Shown: positions 33,127-40,536 of the stretch, piece after piece
Layout of the letters: the number at the start of each line of letters is the position of its first letter
Numbering within the stretch: position 1 is the first letter of the stretch
NCBI RefSeq assembly: GCF_036226465.1
Contig: NZ_CP108476.1
Span: 5,456,001 to 5,520,000, forward strand
Direction of reading: 5' to 3'
Length of the DNA: 64,000 nucleotides
DNA from: Kitasatospora sp. NBC_01250
Lineage (GTDB): Bacteria; Actinomycetota; Actinomycetes; Streptomycetales; Streptomycetaceae
Made by a program: the position numbers and the translations under genes
The notes under the pieces: generated by a model
Database searches by the model: none
What the model was told of the DNA's origin: nothing
Seen by the model: the letters and a program-made list of their open reading frames with translations, nothing else

Positions 33127-34629
33127 ATGGCAAGGGGTGAGAAGCGCGAGGGCAAGGCTGCCAAAGCCGTGGCCTGGGGCGCCGCGGTGGCGGCCAAGCT
33201 GGCGGAGCGCCGTCGCGCCGCCCTGGAGGAGCACCGCCGGGCGTCGGCCGCCGGGCCCGAGCCGGTTCCGGTCCCCGTGCCGCAGCCCGTCCGGGCGGCC
33301 GACCCGGCCCCGGCGCCGCGCCGTGCCGCGCGCGCCGAGGCCCCGGACCACGACGCCGCGCCCCGCGAGACCCCCGAGCTGCGCGAGGCCCCCTACCGCG
33401 AGCAGTACCGCCGCGACCCGCACCCGGGCCGCCCGGCCACCCCCGCCGACGCCGTGCCGTGGAGCCTGCGGGTGGCGGCGGAGTCGACCTGGCGGCTGCT
33501 GCTGCTCGGCGCCGCGCTCTACGTGGTCTTCCAGGTGGTCGACATGCTGCGCCTGGTCGCCTTCGCGATCCTGGCCGGCCTGCTCATCTCGGCGCTGCTG
33601 GAGCCCACCGTCTCCTGGCTCAAGCGGCACGGCGTGCCGCGGGTGGTGGCCGCGGCCGGCACCTTCCTGATGGGGCTGGCCGGCATCGGTCTGGTCGGCT
33701 GGTTCGTCTTCTGGCAGGTCAGCACCAATCTCGGCGAGGTCTCCAAGCAGGCCACCGCCGGTATCAACCAGCTGCACAACTGGCTCCTCAAGGGGCCGAT
33801 GCACCTGACCGACACCCAGCTGACCGACTTCACCAACCAGGTCAAGATCGCGATCACCAGCAACACCAACCAGATCACCTCGCTCGGCTTCACCACCGTG
33901 AGCATCGTCATCGAGGTGATCACCGGGGTGCTGCTGGCCGCCTTCACCACCTACTTCCTGCTCTACGACGGCGCCCGGATCTGGAGCTGGCTGCTGCGCG
34001 GCCTGCCCCGCCAGTCCCGGCACGCGATGGCCGGCGCCGGCCCCAAGGCCTGGGCCACGCTGACCGCCTACGTCCGCGGCACCGTCGCGGTGGCCTTCAT
34101 CGACGCGCTCTGCATCGGCATCGGCATCCAGCTGCTCGGCGTGCCGCTGGCGATGCCGCTGGCCGTGATCATCTTCCTGGGCGCCTTCGTGCCGCTGATC
34201 GGCGCGCTGGTCACCGGCACCCTCGCGGTGCTGGTCGCGCTGGTCACCAAGGACGTCTACACCGCCGGCATGGTGCTGGTGGTGCTGGTCGCCGTGCAGA
34301 ACCTCGAAGGCCACCTGTTGCAGCCGCTGATCCTGGGGCGCGCGGTGCGGGTGCACCCGCTGGGCGTGGTGCTCGGCGTGGCCTCCGGCTCGATCATCGG
34401 CGGGATCGCCGGCGCGATCGTCGCGGTGCCGCTGATCGCCGTCACCAACACGGTGATCGGCCACCAGCGGCGGCGCAATGCCGCGGCCGACGAGGTCTTC
34501 GTGGCGCTGGGAGCGGCGCAGGACGCCGCCGAGGAGGCCGCCCAAGCCGCCCAGGAGGCCGCCGAAGAGGCGGCCGTCGCCGCGCGGGTCCTGTCCGACC
34601 CCTCCCCGGAGCAGCCCGCCACGACCTAA
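33127..34629 (+). CDS. AI-2E family (PerM-like) membrane transporter
   Basis: The 500-aa protein has a hydrophilic Pro/Arg/Ala-rich N-terminus of about 105 residues, then eight or so membrane helices. The family pattern shows in LVAFAILAGLLISALLEPTV, TFLMGLAGIGLVGW, AFTTYFLLYDGARIWSWLLR, LGVPLAMPLAVIIFLGAFVP and NLEGHLLQPLILGRAVRVHPL. Relatives move small molecules or Na+/H+; AI-2 itself is not implied. The Ala/Glu-rich tail is probably coiled coil. Only 9 bp separate it from the ATPase gene downstream. Confidence 0.93.
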   Translation: MARGEKREGKAAKAVAWGAAVAAKLAERRRAALEEHRRASAAGPEPVPVPVPQPVRAADPAPAPRRAARAEAPDHDAAPRETPELREAPYREQYRRDPHPGRPATPADAVPWSLRVAAESTWRLLLLGAALYVVFQVVDMLRLVAFAILAGLLISALLEPTVSWLKRHGVPRVVAAAGTFLMGLAGIGLVGWFVFWQVSTNLGEVSKQATAGINQLHNWLLKGPMHLTDTQLTDFTNQVKIAITSNTNQITSLGFTTVSIVIEVITGVLLAAFTTYFLLYDGARIWSWLLRGLPRQSRHAMAGAGPKAWATLTAYVRGTVAVAFIDALCIGIGIQLLGVPLAMPLAVIIFLGAFVPLIGALVTGTLAVLVALVTKDVYTAGMVLVVLVAVQNLEGHLLQPLILGRAVRVHPLGVVLGVASGSIIGGIAGAIVAVPLIAVTNTVIGHQRRRNAAADEVFVALGAAQDAAEEAAQAAQEAAEEAAVAARVLSDPSPEQPATT

Positions 34630-34638
34630 AGTTGCGTC

Positions 34639-35955
34639 ATGTATGTGACCAGGCTGGGCATCTCGGGCATCCGGGGCTTCACGCCGGCCCGCGAGGTGCG
34701 GCAGCTGGAACTCCCGCAGGCGGGCTGGACGGTGCTGGCAGGCCGCAACGGCTCCGGCAAGACCACCCTGCTGCGCGCCCTCGCGCTGGCGCTCGGCGGG
34801 CCCTCGGTGGCACGCAGCCTGGTCAGCGACTTCTCCGGCTGGATCACGGCCGGCGAGCGCACCGGCTGGGTCCAGGCCTTCGTGCGTCCCGACTGGTCGG
34901 TGGACCGGCTCGCGGGCAGCGGCAAGGCGCCCAAGTACGACCTCAAGCTCGGCCTGCGCTGGACCAGGCCGGCCGGCGGCCCGCGCCCCGAGCTGGAGGT
35001 GTTCGGCTCGCCCAGCCCCGAGCGCGGTCCGTGGGCGGAGAACCCGCGCGGCTGGTTCTTCGCCGGGTACGGCCCGTTCCGCCGGCTGCTCGGCGGTGCG
35101 GGGGAGAGCCAGCGGCTGATGCTCTCGGCCGGTCCGGTCGGCCGGCTGGCCACCCTCTTCCACGAGGAGGCCTCGCTCGCCGAGGGGGTCTCCTGGCTGA
35201 TCGACCAGCACGTCCGCCGGCTGGAGGGCCGCCCGGGCGCGCAGCAGGCACTGGACGTGGTCAGCGGCCTGCTCTCGGACGGCCTGCTGCCGGACGGCTT
35301 CGCGGTCTCCCGGGTCGACTCGGACGGTCTCTGGGTGCGCCGCACCACCGATCCCGAGGCCCCCGGGCCCGACTTCCCGCTGCGCGAACTCAGCGACGGC
35401 TACCGCACGGTGGCCGCTCTGGTGCTCGACCTGGTCCGCCAGTTCCAGAACTGCTACGGCGGCCTGCCGCAGGACGAGAGCGGCGCGATCACCCTGCCCG
35501 GTGTGGTGCTGATCGACGAGATCGACGCCCACCTGCACGTGAGCTGGCAGCAGCGGATCGGCCCCTGGCTCAAGGCGCACTTCCCCCGCGTGCAGTTCAT
35601 CGTCTCCACCCACAGCCCGTACATCTGCCAGGCCGCCGACCCCGGCGGGCTGATCCGGATCGCGGGGCTGGACGAGCAGGCCCCGCCGCAGCCGGTCAGT
35701 GAGGAGCTGTACCGCCGGATCGTCTACGGCAGCGGCGACGACGCGGTGCTCTCCGAGCTGTTCGGCCTGGAGTCGCCGTACTCCGCCCGGGCCGAGGACG
35801 CCCGGCGCCGGATCGGCGACCTGGAGGGCAGGGTGCTGGCCGGCGACTCCACGGACGAGGAGCTGGCCGAGTACCAGGAGTTGACGGATCGTCTGATGAG
35901 TTCGCTCTCGGCCCGGGTGGACGAGGTGGCGGCCCGGCTGGGACGCCCGCGGTGA
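34639..35955 (+). CDS. RecF/OLD-like AAA ATPase paired with HNH nuclease (Septu PtuA-like)
   Basis: The 438-aa ABC-type ATPase has Walker A AGRNGSGKTTLLRAL (about 35-50), an ABC-like signature LRELSDGYRTVAAL, Walker B GVVLIDEIDAHLHVSWQ and the His switch VQFIVSTHSPYICQAAD. A short helical tail follows (ELAEYQELTDRLMSSL). There is no TOPRIM domain, so it is not OLD. The downstream HNH gene overlaps by GTGA (4 nt). ATPase plus HNH is the composition of Septu (PtuA/PtuB) anti-phage systems and of some uncharacterised repair pairs. The pair sits between AI-2E and ahpD genes. The defence role is inference. Confidence 0.82.
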   Translation: MYVTRLGISGIRGFTPAREVRQLELPQAGWTVLAGRNGSGKTTLLRALALALGGPSVARSLVSDFSGWITAGERTGWVQAFVRPDWSVDRLAGSGKAPKYDLKLGLRWTRPAGGPRPELEVFGSPSPERGPWAENPRGWFFAGYGPFRRLLGGAGESQRLMLSAGPVGRLATLFHEEASLAEGVSWLIDQHVRRLEGRPGAQQALDVVSGLLSDGLLPDGFAVSRVDSDGLWVRRTTDPEAPGPDFPLRELSDGYRTVAALVLDLVRQFQNCYGGLPQDESGAITLPGVVLIDEIDAHLHVSWQQRIGPWLKAHFPRVQFIVSTHSPYICQAADPGGLIRIAGLDEQAPPQPVSEELYRRIVYGSGDDAVLSELFGLESPYSARAEDARRRIGDLEGRVLAGDSTDEELAEYQELTDRLMSSLSARVDEVAARLGRPR

Positions 35956-36701
35956 TCCCGCTGCGGCGCGAGCCGTTACCCGAGGACCTGTCCGCCCGGT
36001 TGACCGCCCGAGCCGAACGGCTCTCGGATCGCGGCGGCGCCGCACGGGAGTTGTGGCGCGACAGCCGCACGATCCGCCGCGACCTGAGCGTCCACCTGGT
36101 CGCGATGGCCGCGGGCCTGTCCCGCTGCATGTACTGCGGGGACAGCGAGGGCACCAGCATCGACCACTTCCAGCCGATCGCCCTGGCCCCGCAACGCGCC
36201 TTCGACTGGCTCAACCACCTGTGGGCCTGCGCCTTCTGCAACAGCAACCAGAAGCGCGACCTCTACCCGATGGACCGTCAGGGCCGCGCGCTGCTGATCG
36301 ACCCCACCGCCGAGGAGCCCGCCGACCACCTCGACCTGGTGCTCGCCACCGGCGCCTACCGTCCGCGCAGCGCCAAGGGCCGCGAGACGATCCGGATCTT
36401 CGGCCTGGACCGCCCGGTGCTGGAGCGCGGCCGGGCCCAGGCCTATGTGCGCTGCCGCTCGATGCTGCGCGACCTGGCCCACCTGGCCGCGGCGGGCGAG
36501 CGGGCCGAGGCGGCGGCGGTGGGTCACGCGCTCGCCGTGCAGCCCTTCGCGGACGTGCTCTACGAGATGCTGCGGCTGCGCGCCGCGCCGCGCGCCGCGC
36601 TGGTCTTCGGCCCGGAGGCGGTGGCGGGCCTGACCGTGCTGACCGCGAACGTGCTGATGGGGCCCGGCTCGAACGAGCGGGGCCCCATCAACGGGAGGTA
36701 G
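35952..36701 (+). CDS. HNH endonuclease (Septu PtuB-like) coupled to the ATPase
   Basis: The 249-aa nuclease has Cys59-x2-Cys62 (CMYCGDSEG), the Asp71-His72 of the betabeta-alpha fold (SIDHFQPIAL), Asn88 (DWLNHLWA) and the second zinc pair Cys93-x2-Cys96 in ACAFCNSNQK. All HNH and zinc residues are intact, so activity is expected. The C-terminal half is helical with RCRSMLRDLAHLAAAGE. It is translated from GTG 35952 inside the ATPase stop. Its TAG is one base from the convergent ahpD stop. DNA or tRNA could be the substrate. Confidence 0.85.
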   Translation: MIPLRREPLPEDLSARLTARAERLSDRGGAARELWRDSRTIRRDLSVHLVAMAAGLSRCMYCGDSEGTSIDHFQPIALAPQRAFDWLNHLWACAFCNSNQKRDLYPMDRQGRALLIDPTAEEPADHLDLVLATGAYRPRSAKGRETIRIFGLDRPVLERGRAQAYVRCRSMLRDLAHLAAAGERAEAAAVGHALAVQPFADVLYEMLRLRAAPRAALVFGPEAVAGLTVLTANVLMGPGSNERGPINGR

Positions 36702-36702
36702 A

Positions 36703-37233
36703 TCAGGCGAGCGCGGCTTCGGCGTCCAGCACCGAGGCGACGGCCTGGACCACGGCGGCGATCTTGGCCGCGGCCTGGATCACCTCGCGCTCCACACCGG
36801 CCTTGCGCAGCACCTGCTCGTGCGAGTCCAGGCACTGGCCGCAGCCGTTGATCGCGGAGACCGCGAAGCTCCAGAGCTCGAAGTCGACCTTCTCCACGCC
36901 CGGGTTGCCGATGATGTTCATCCGCAGCCCGGTGCGCAGGGTGCCGTACTCCTTGTCGGAGAGCAGGTGCAGCGTCCGGTAGTAGACGTTGTTCATCGCC
37001 ATGATCGCGGCAGCGGCCTTGGCGGCGGTGTACGCCTGCTCGGACAGGATCTCCTTGGCCTGCGGCTCCAGCTCGGCCAGCACCGACTTGCTGCCGGTGG
37101 CCATCGCGCAGGAGAGCACCGTGCCCCAGAGCTGCTGGGCCGGCAGCTCGGAGTTGGCGATCACCGCGCTCAGGTTGAGCTTGAGGTCCTTGGCGTAGTC
37201 GGGCAGAGCCGCCTTGAGCTCGTCGAGCGCCAT
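36703..37233 (-). CDS. ahpD: Alkyl hydroperoxide reductase AhpD
   Basis: This 176-aa carboxymuconolactone-decarboxylase-fold protein has the redox CxxC in SAINGCGQCLDSHEQVL and the supporting Glu and His. AhpD reduces AhpC via lipoamide-type electron transfer in actinobacteria. It starts at ATG 37233, three bases after the ahpC stop, so the two are co-transcribed from the oxyR-ahpC intergenic region. Helical content and length match the family. Confidence 0.96.
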   Translation of the reverse strand: MALDELKAALPDYAKDLKLNLSAVIANSELPAQQLWGTVLSCAMATGSKSVLAELEPQAKEILSEQAYTAAKAAAAIMAMNNVYYRTLHLLSDKEYGTLRTGLRMNIIGNPGVEKVDFELWSFAVSAINGCGQCLDSHEQVLRKAGVEREVIQAAAKIAAVVQAVASVLDAEAALA

Positions 37234-37236
37234 GGG

Positions 37237-37794
37237 TCAGCCGGCCAGCAGGGCGGCGGCGTCCAGGGTGTCCTCGCCCTTGTTCCAGTTGCACGGGCAC
37301 AGCTCGTCGGTCTGCAGGGCGTCCAGCACCCGCAGGACCTCCTTGGGGTTACGGCCGACGGAGCCGGCGGTCACCATGACGAACTGGATCTCGTTGTTCG
37401 GGTCCACGATGAAGACGGCGCGCTGGGCGGTGCCGTCCGCGTCCTGCACGCCACAGGCCTGCATCAGCTCGTGCTTGATGTCGGCCAGCATCGGGAAGGG
37501 CAGGTCGGCCAGGTCGGCGTGGTCCTTGCGCCAGGCGTGGTGCACGAACTCCGAGTCGCCGGAGACGCCCAGGATCTGCGCGTCACGGTCGGCGAACTCC
37601 TCGTTCAGCTTGCCGAACGCGGCGATCTCGGTCGGGCAGACGAAGGTGAAGTCCTTCGGCCAGAAGAAGACCACGCGCCAGCCGTTCGGCTCCACGTCCT
37701 TGCTGCTGAAGGGCTTGAACTCCAGCTTGTCAGCGGACGGGCCGACCACGCCGGTCAGGTCGTAGGCGGGGAACTGGTCACCGATCGTGAGCAC
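37237..37794 (-). CDS. ahpC: Peroxiredoxin AhpC
   Basis: This 185-aa two-Cys peroxiredoxin has the peroxidatic Cys in FWPKDFTFVCPTEIAAF and the resolving Cys near TDELCPCNWNKGEDT. It reduces H2O2, alkyl peroxides and peroxynitrite. Translation begins at GTG 37794 with AGGAG eight bases upstream. The divergent oxyR suggests peroxide induction. Confidence 0.97.
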   Translation of the reverse strand: MLTIGDQFPAYDLTGVVGPSADKLEFKPFSSKDVEPNGWRVVFFWPKDFTFVCPTEIAAFGKLNEEFADRDAQILGVSGDSEFVHHAWRKDHADLADLPFPMLADIKHELMQACGVQDADGTAQRAVFIVDPNNEIQFVMVTAGSVGRNPKEVLRVLDALQTDELCPCNWNKGEDTLDAAALLAG

Positions 37795-37937
37795 GTTCGC
37801 TTCTCCTGGGGTGTAGAGGTGCGGGGAGTATGTCCGGATTGCCTATGATTCGACGGATCCCGACGTGACCCAAGCGTGACACAGTCGGCAGTGATCAGTG
37901 AAATAGCTAGACTCGATCCATCTGATCGGAGAGAGTT
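37795..37937. promoter_or_regulatory. Divergent ahpC/oxyR control region
   Basis: The 143-bp gap holds AT-richer tracts ATTGCCTATGATTCG (37849-37863) and ATAGCTAGACTCGATCC (37902-37918), candidates for OxyR contact and for the -10 elements (TAGACT for oxyR; CATACT on the minus strand for ahpC). GGAGAG at 37928-37933 is the only ribosome-binding-site-like sequence before oxyR. Confidence 0.5.
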
Positions 37938-38900
37938 ATCAGTACCCACCACAGCACCCCGCACGGCCGCCCCAAGCAGCCCAGCGTCGCACAGCTGCGC
38001 GCCTTCCTCGCCGTCGTGGAGCACCTGCACTTCCGGGACGCCGCCGCGGCCATCGGCACCAGCCAGCCCGCGCTCTCCGGCGCCGTCGCCGCGCTGGAGG
38101 AGTCGCTCGGTGCCCAGTTGGTGGAGCGTACGACACGCAAGGTCATCATCACTCCGCTGGGCAAGCGCGTGGCCGAGCACGCGCGCCGAGCGCTGACCGC
38201 GCTGCACGACCTCACCCAGGAGGTCGAGGCGGCCCGCCGCCCGTTCACCGGGCCGCTTCACCTGGGCGTGATCCCCACCGTCGCGCCCTACCTGCTGCCC
38301 ACCGTGCTGCGCCTGGTCCGCGACCGGTACCCCGATCTCGAACTGCACGTCCACGAGGAGCGCACCGCCTCGCTGCTCGACGGCCTGGTGGCCGGTCGGC
38401 TCGACCTGCTGCTGCTCGCGCTGCCCGCCGGAGGCAGCGTGCCGACCCGCGACATCCCGCTCTTCGACGAGGACTTCGTGCTGGTCACCCCGCCCGAGCA
38501 CGAGCTGGCCGGCCGCACCGACGTGCCCCGCGACGTGCTGCTCGACCTGGACGTGCTGCTCCTGGAGGAGGGCCACTGCCTGCGCGACCAGGCGCTCGAC
38601 CTCTGCCGCGAGGTCGGTGCCGAGGCCGGTGGCGGCTCCACCCGGGCGGCGGGCCTGTCCACCCTGGTCCAGCTGGTGGCCGGCGGCCTCGGTGTCACGC
38701 TGCTGCCCGCCACCGCCCTGGCGGTCGAGGCCGGGCGCACCGACCGGCTGGCCGCCGTGCACTTCGCCGACCCGGCCCCCGGTCGCCGGATCGGCCTGGC
38801 CACCCGCCCCGGCTCGGCCCGGGCCGCCGAGCACGACCGCTTCGCCGACTCGCTGCGCGCGGTCCTCGCCGAGTTGCCGGTGCGGATCGTCGGCCCGTAG
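37938..38900 (+). CDS. oxyR: LysR-type peroxide sensor OxyR, with a non-canonical start
   Basis: This LysR regulator of about 320 aa has the N-terminal helix-turn-helix AQLRAFLAVVEHLHFRDAAA and AIGTSQPALSGAVAALEESL. The effector domain has redox-type Cys in LLEEGHCLRDQALDLCREVG. The annotated-style start at GTG 38016 would cut the first helix. Upstream in frame to the stop at 37923 there is no ATG, GTG or TTG. GGAGAGAG followed by ATC at 37938 would give M-S-T-H-H-S-T-P-H, so an ATC start is proposed. CTG 37995 is less likely. Divergent ahpCD supports the identity. Confidence 0.9.
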   Translation: MSTHHSTPHGRPKQPSVAQLRAFLAVVEHLHFRDAAAAIGTSQPALSGAVAALEESLGAQLVERTTRKVIITPLGKRVAEHARRALTALHDLTQEVEAARRPFTGPLHLGVIPTVAPYLLPTVLRLVRDRYPDLELHVHEERTASLLDGLVAGRLDLLLLALPAGGSVPTRDIPLFDEDFVLVTPPEHELAGRTDVPRDVLLDLDVLLLEEGHCLRDQALDLCREVGAEAGGGSTRAAGLSTLVQLVAGGLGVTLLPATALAVEAGRTDRLAAVHFADPAPGRRIGLATRPGSARAAEHDRFADSLRAVLAELPVRIVGP

Positions 38901-39135
38901 GGATGCGCCCGTCCGGGTGATGCACCGGCCTCCCGGCTCTGCTCTGACGCTCGGTCAAATCACGTTCTGTCCAGGCATGGTGGCGGCTCGGGCGGCCGGC
39001 CGCGGGTGGGCGCCGGCACGTCGTCCTCGCGTCGCCGACCGGCCTGCCGGAGGGTGAGCTTGACCAGGCCGGACAGTTCGCGAAGCCACCCGGCCGGAGT
39101 GCACGGCCCCGGCGACGGGCGTGATGGAGCCACAG

Positions 39136-40485
39136 ATGACGGAACCTCGCCAGGACACCCTGCTGCAGGGCTGGGGCCGCAGCACCGGCAGCCGTGCCCG
39201 GGTGCGCGGGCCGCTGGCGGCCGAGGCGCTGGGCGAGCTGGTCGCCGGGTGTCCCGCGGGCGGGGTGCTGGCCCGCGGCGCCGGCTGCAGCTACGGCGAC
39301 GCCGCGCAGAACGCCGGCGGGGTGGTGCTGGCCCCCGCCACCCCCAGCTCGATCACCGTGGACGTGCTGGGCGGCACCGTGCGGGCCGCCGGGTCGGCCC
39401 GCTTCGCCGAGCTGCTGGCCAAGGTGGTGCCCGAGGGGCTGCTGCTGCCGGTGCTGCCGGGCACCAGCCGGCTGACCGTGGGCGGTGCGGTCGCCGCCGA
39501 CGTGCACGGCAAGAACCAGCGGGCGGACGGGAGCCTGGGCCACTGGGTGGAGAGCGTCGAACTGCTGGACGGCACCGGCCAGGTGCGGCTGCTGACCCCG
39601 GAGGTGGACGGCGCGGCCTTCGCGGCGACGGTCGGCGGCATGGGCCTGACCGGCGTGATCCTGGCCGCCACCATCCGGCTCATCCCGATCAGCAGCAGCC
39701 GCCTCACGGTCACCTCCCGGCGGGCCGCGCACCTGGACGCCCTGCTGGACGAACTGGACGAGGCCGCCAGGGCCAGCCGGTACGCGGTCGCCTGGATCGA
39801 CACCACCGCCGGCGGCCCCCACCTCGGGCGCGGCATCGTGGACCGCGGCGACCACCTGGACGCCCCGGACGGCCCCCTGGCCTACGCCCCCGGGCGGGCG
39901 CCGCGCGCGCCCCGGCTCCCGGTCGGCCCGTTCACGCCGCTGACCGCGCGGGCCTTCAACGGGCTCTGGTACCGCAAGGCGCCGCGCGAACGCACCGGCG
40001 TCCAGGGCCTGTCCGAGTTCTTCCACCGGCTGGACGCGGTGCGCGAGTGGAACCGCTCGCTGGGCCCGCGCGGCTTCCTGCAGTACCAGTTCGCCGTCCC
40101 GGACCCGGCCGCCGGGCTGCTCGGCGAGGCGCTGACCGCGCTGCGGCGCGCGCACGCGGCGCCGTTCCTCGGCACCGTCAAGCGCTTCGGGCACGTCGGC
40201 CTCGGCCCGCTCTCCTTCCCGCTGCCCGGCTGGTCGCTCGCCGTCGACCTGCCGGTGGCGGGCAGCGCCGGGCAGGCGCGGCTGCGCGCGGTGCTCGACC
40301 AGCTGGACCGGCGGGTGGCGGAGGCGGGCGGGCGGGTCTACCTGGCCAAGGACGCCCGGCTCGGGCGCGCCGCCTTCGAGGCGATGTACCGGCCGCTCGA
40401 CGACTGGCGCGCGGCCCGCGCCCGCCTGGACCCCGCCGGCACCATGCGCTCCGACCTGGGACGCCGCCTGGGTCTGTGCCCCTGA
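39136..40485 (+). CDS. FAD-binding oxidoreductase, DprE1-like (decaprenylphosphoryl-ribose oxidase type)
   Basis: The 449-aa VAO-fold flavoenzyme has an FAD-binding segment VLARGAGCSYGDAAQNAGG, then LPGTSRLTVGGAVAADVHGK and FAATVGGMGLTGVIL. A C-terminal ALO-type domain contains LQYQFAVPD and RVYLAKDARLG. This pattern matches DprE1, which oxidises a polyprenyl-phosphoryl pentose, but streptomycetes make no arabinan wall, so the natural substrate is open. ATG 39136 is preferred because GGAG precedes it by six bases; GTG 39121 and ATG 39124 are also in frame. The 235-bp gap before it shows no gene. Confidence 0.85.
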   Translation: MTEPRQDTLLQGWGRSTGSRARVRGPLAAEALGELVAGCPAGGVLARGAGCSYGDAAQNAGGVVLAPATPSSITVDVLGGTVRAAGSARFAELLAKVVPEGLLLPVLPGTSRLTVGGAVAADVHGKNQRADGSLGHWVESVELLDGTGQVRLLTPEVDGAAFAATVGGMGLTGVILAATIRLIPISSSRLTVTSRRAAHLDALLDELDEAARASRYAVAWIDTTAGGPHLGRGIVDRGDHLDAPDGPLAYAPGRAPRAPRLPVGPFTPLTARAFNGLWYRKAPRERTGVQGLSEFFHRLDAVREWNRSLGPRGFLQYQFAVPDPAAGLLGEALTALRRAHAAPFLGTVKRFGHVGLGPLSFPLPGWSLAVDLPVAGSAGQARLRAVLDQLDRRVAEAGGRVYLAKDARLGRAAFEAMYRPLDDWRAARARLDPAGTMRSDLGRRLGLCP

Positions 40486-40530
40486 CCGGGCCTGACCAGC
40501 CCTGACCGGCCCTGACCTGGCCTGGGCCGG
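40481..40530 (+). repeat. Five 10-bp tandem repeats from the stop of the DprE1-like gene
   Basis: Units CCTGACCGGG, CCTGACCAGC, CCTGACCGGC, CCTGACCTGG and CCTGGGCCGG start every 10 bp from 40481. The first contains the TGA stop (40483-40485). They fill the whole 51-bp gap to the convergent gene. Confidence 0.85.
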
Positions 40531-40536
40531 ACCGGC

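Noticed and set aside
34639..35955. OLD-family nuclease
   Set aside because: The ATPase ends shortly after the His switch and has no TOPRIM domain.
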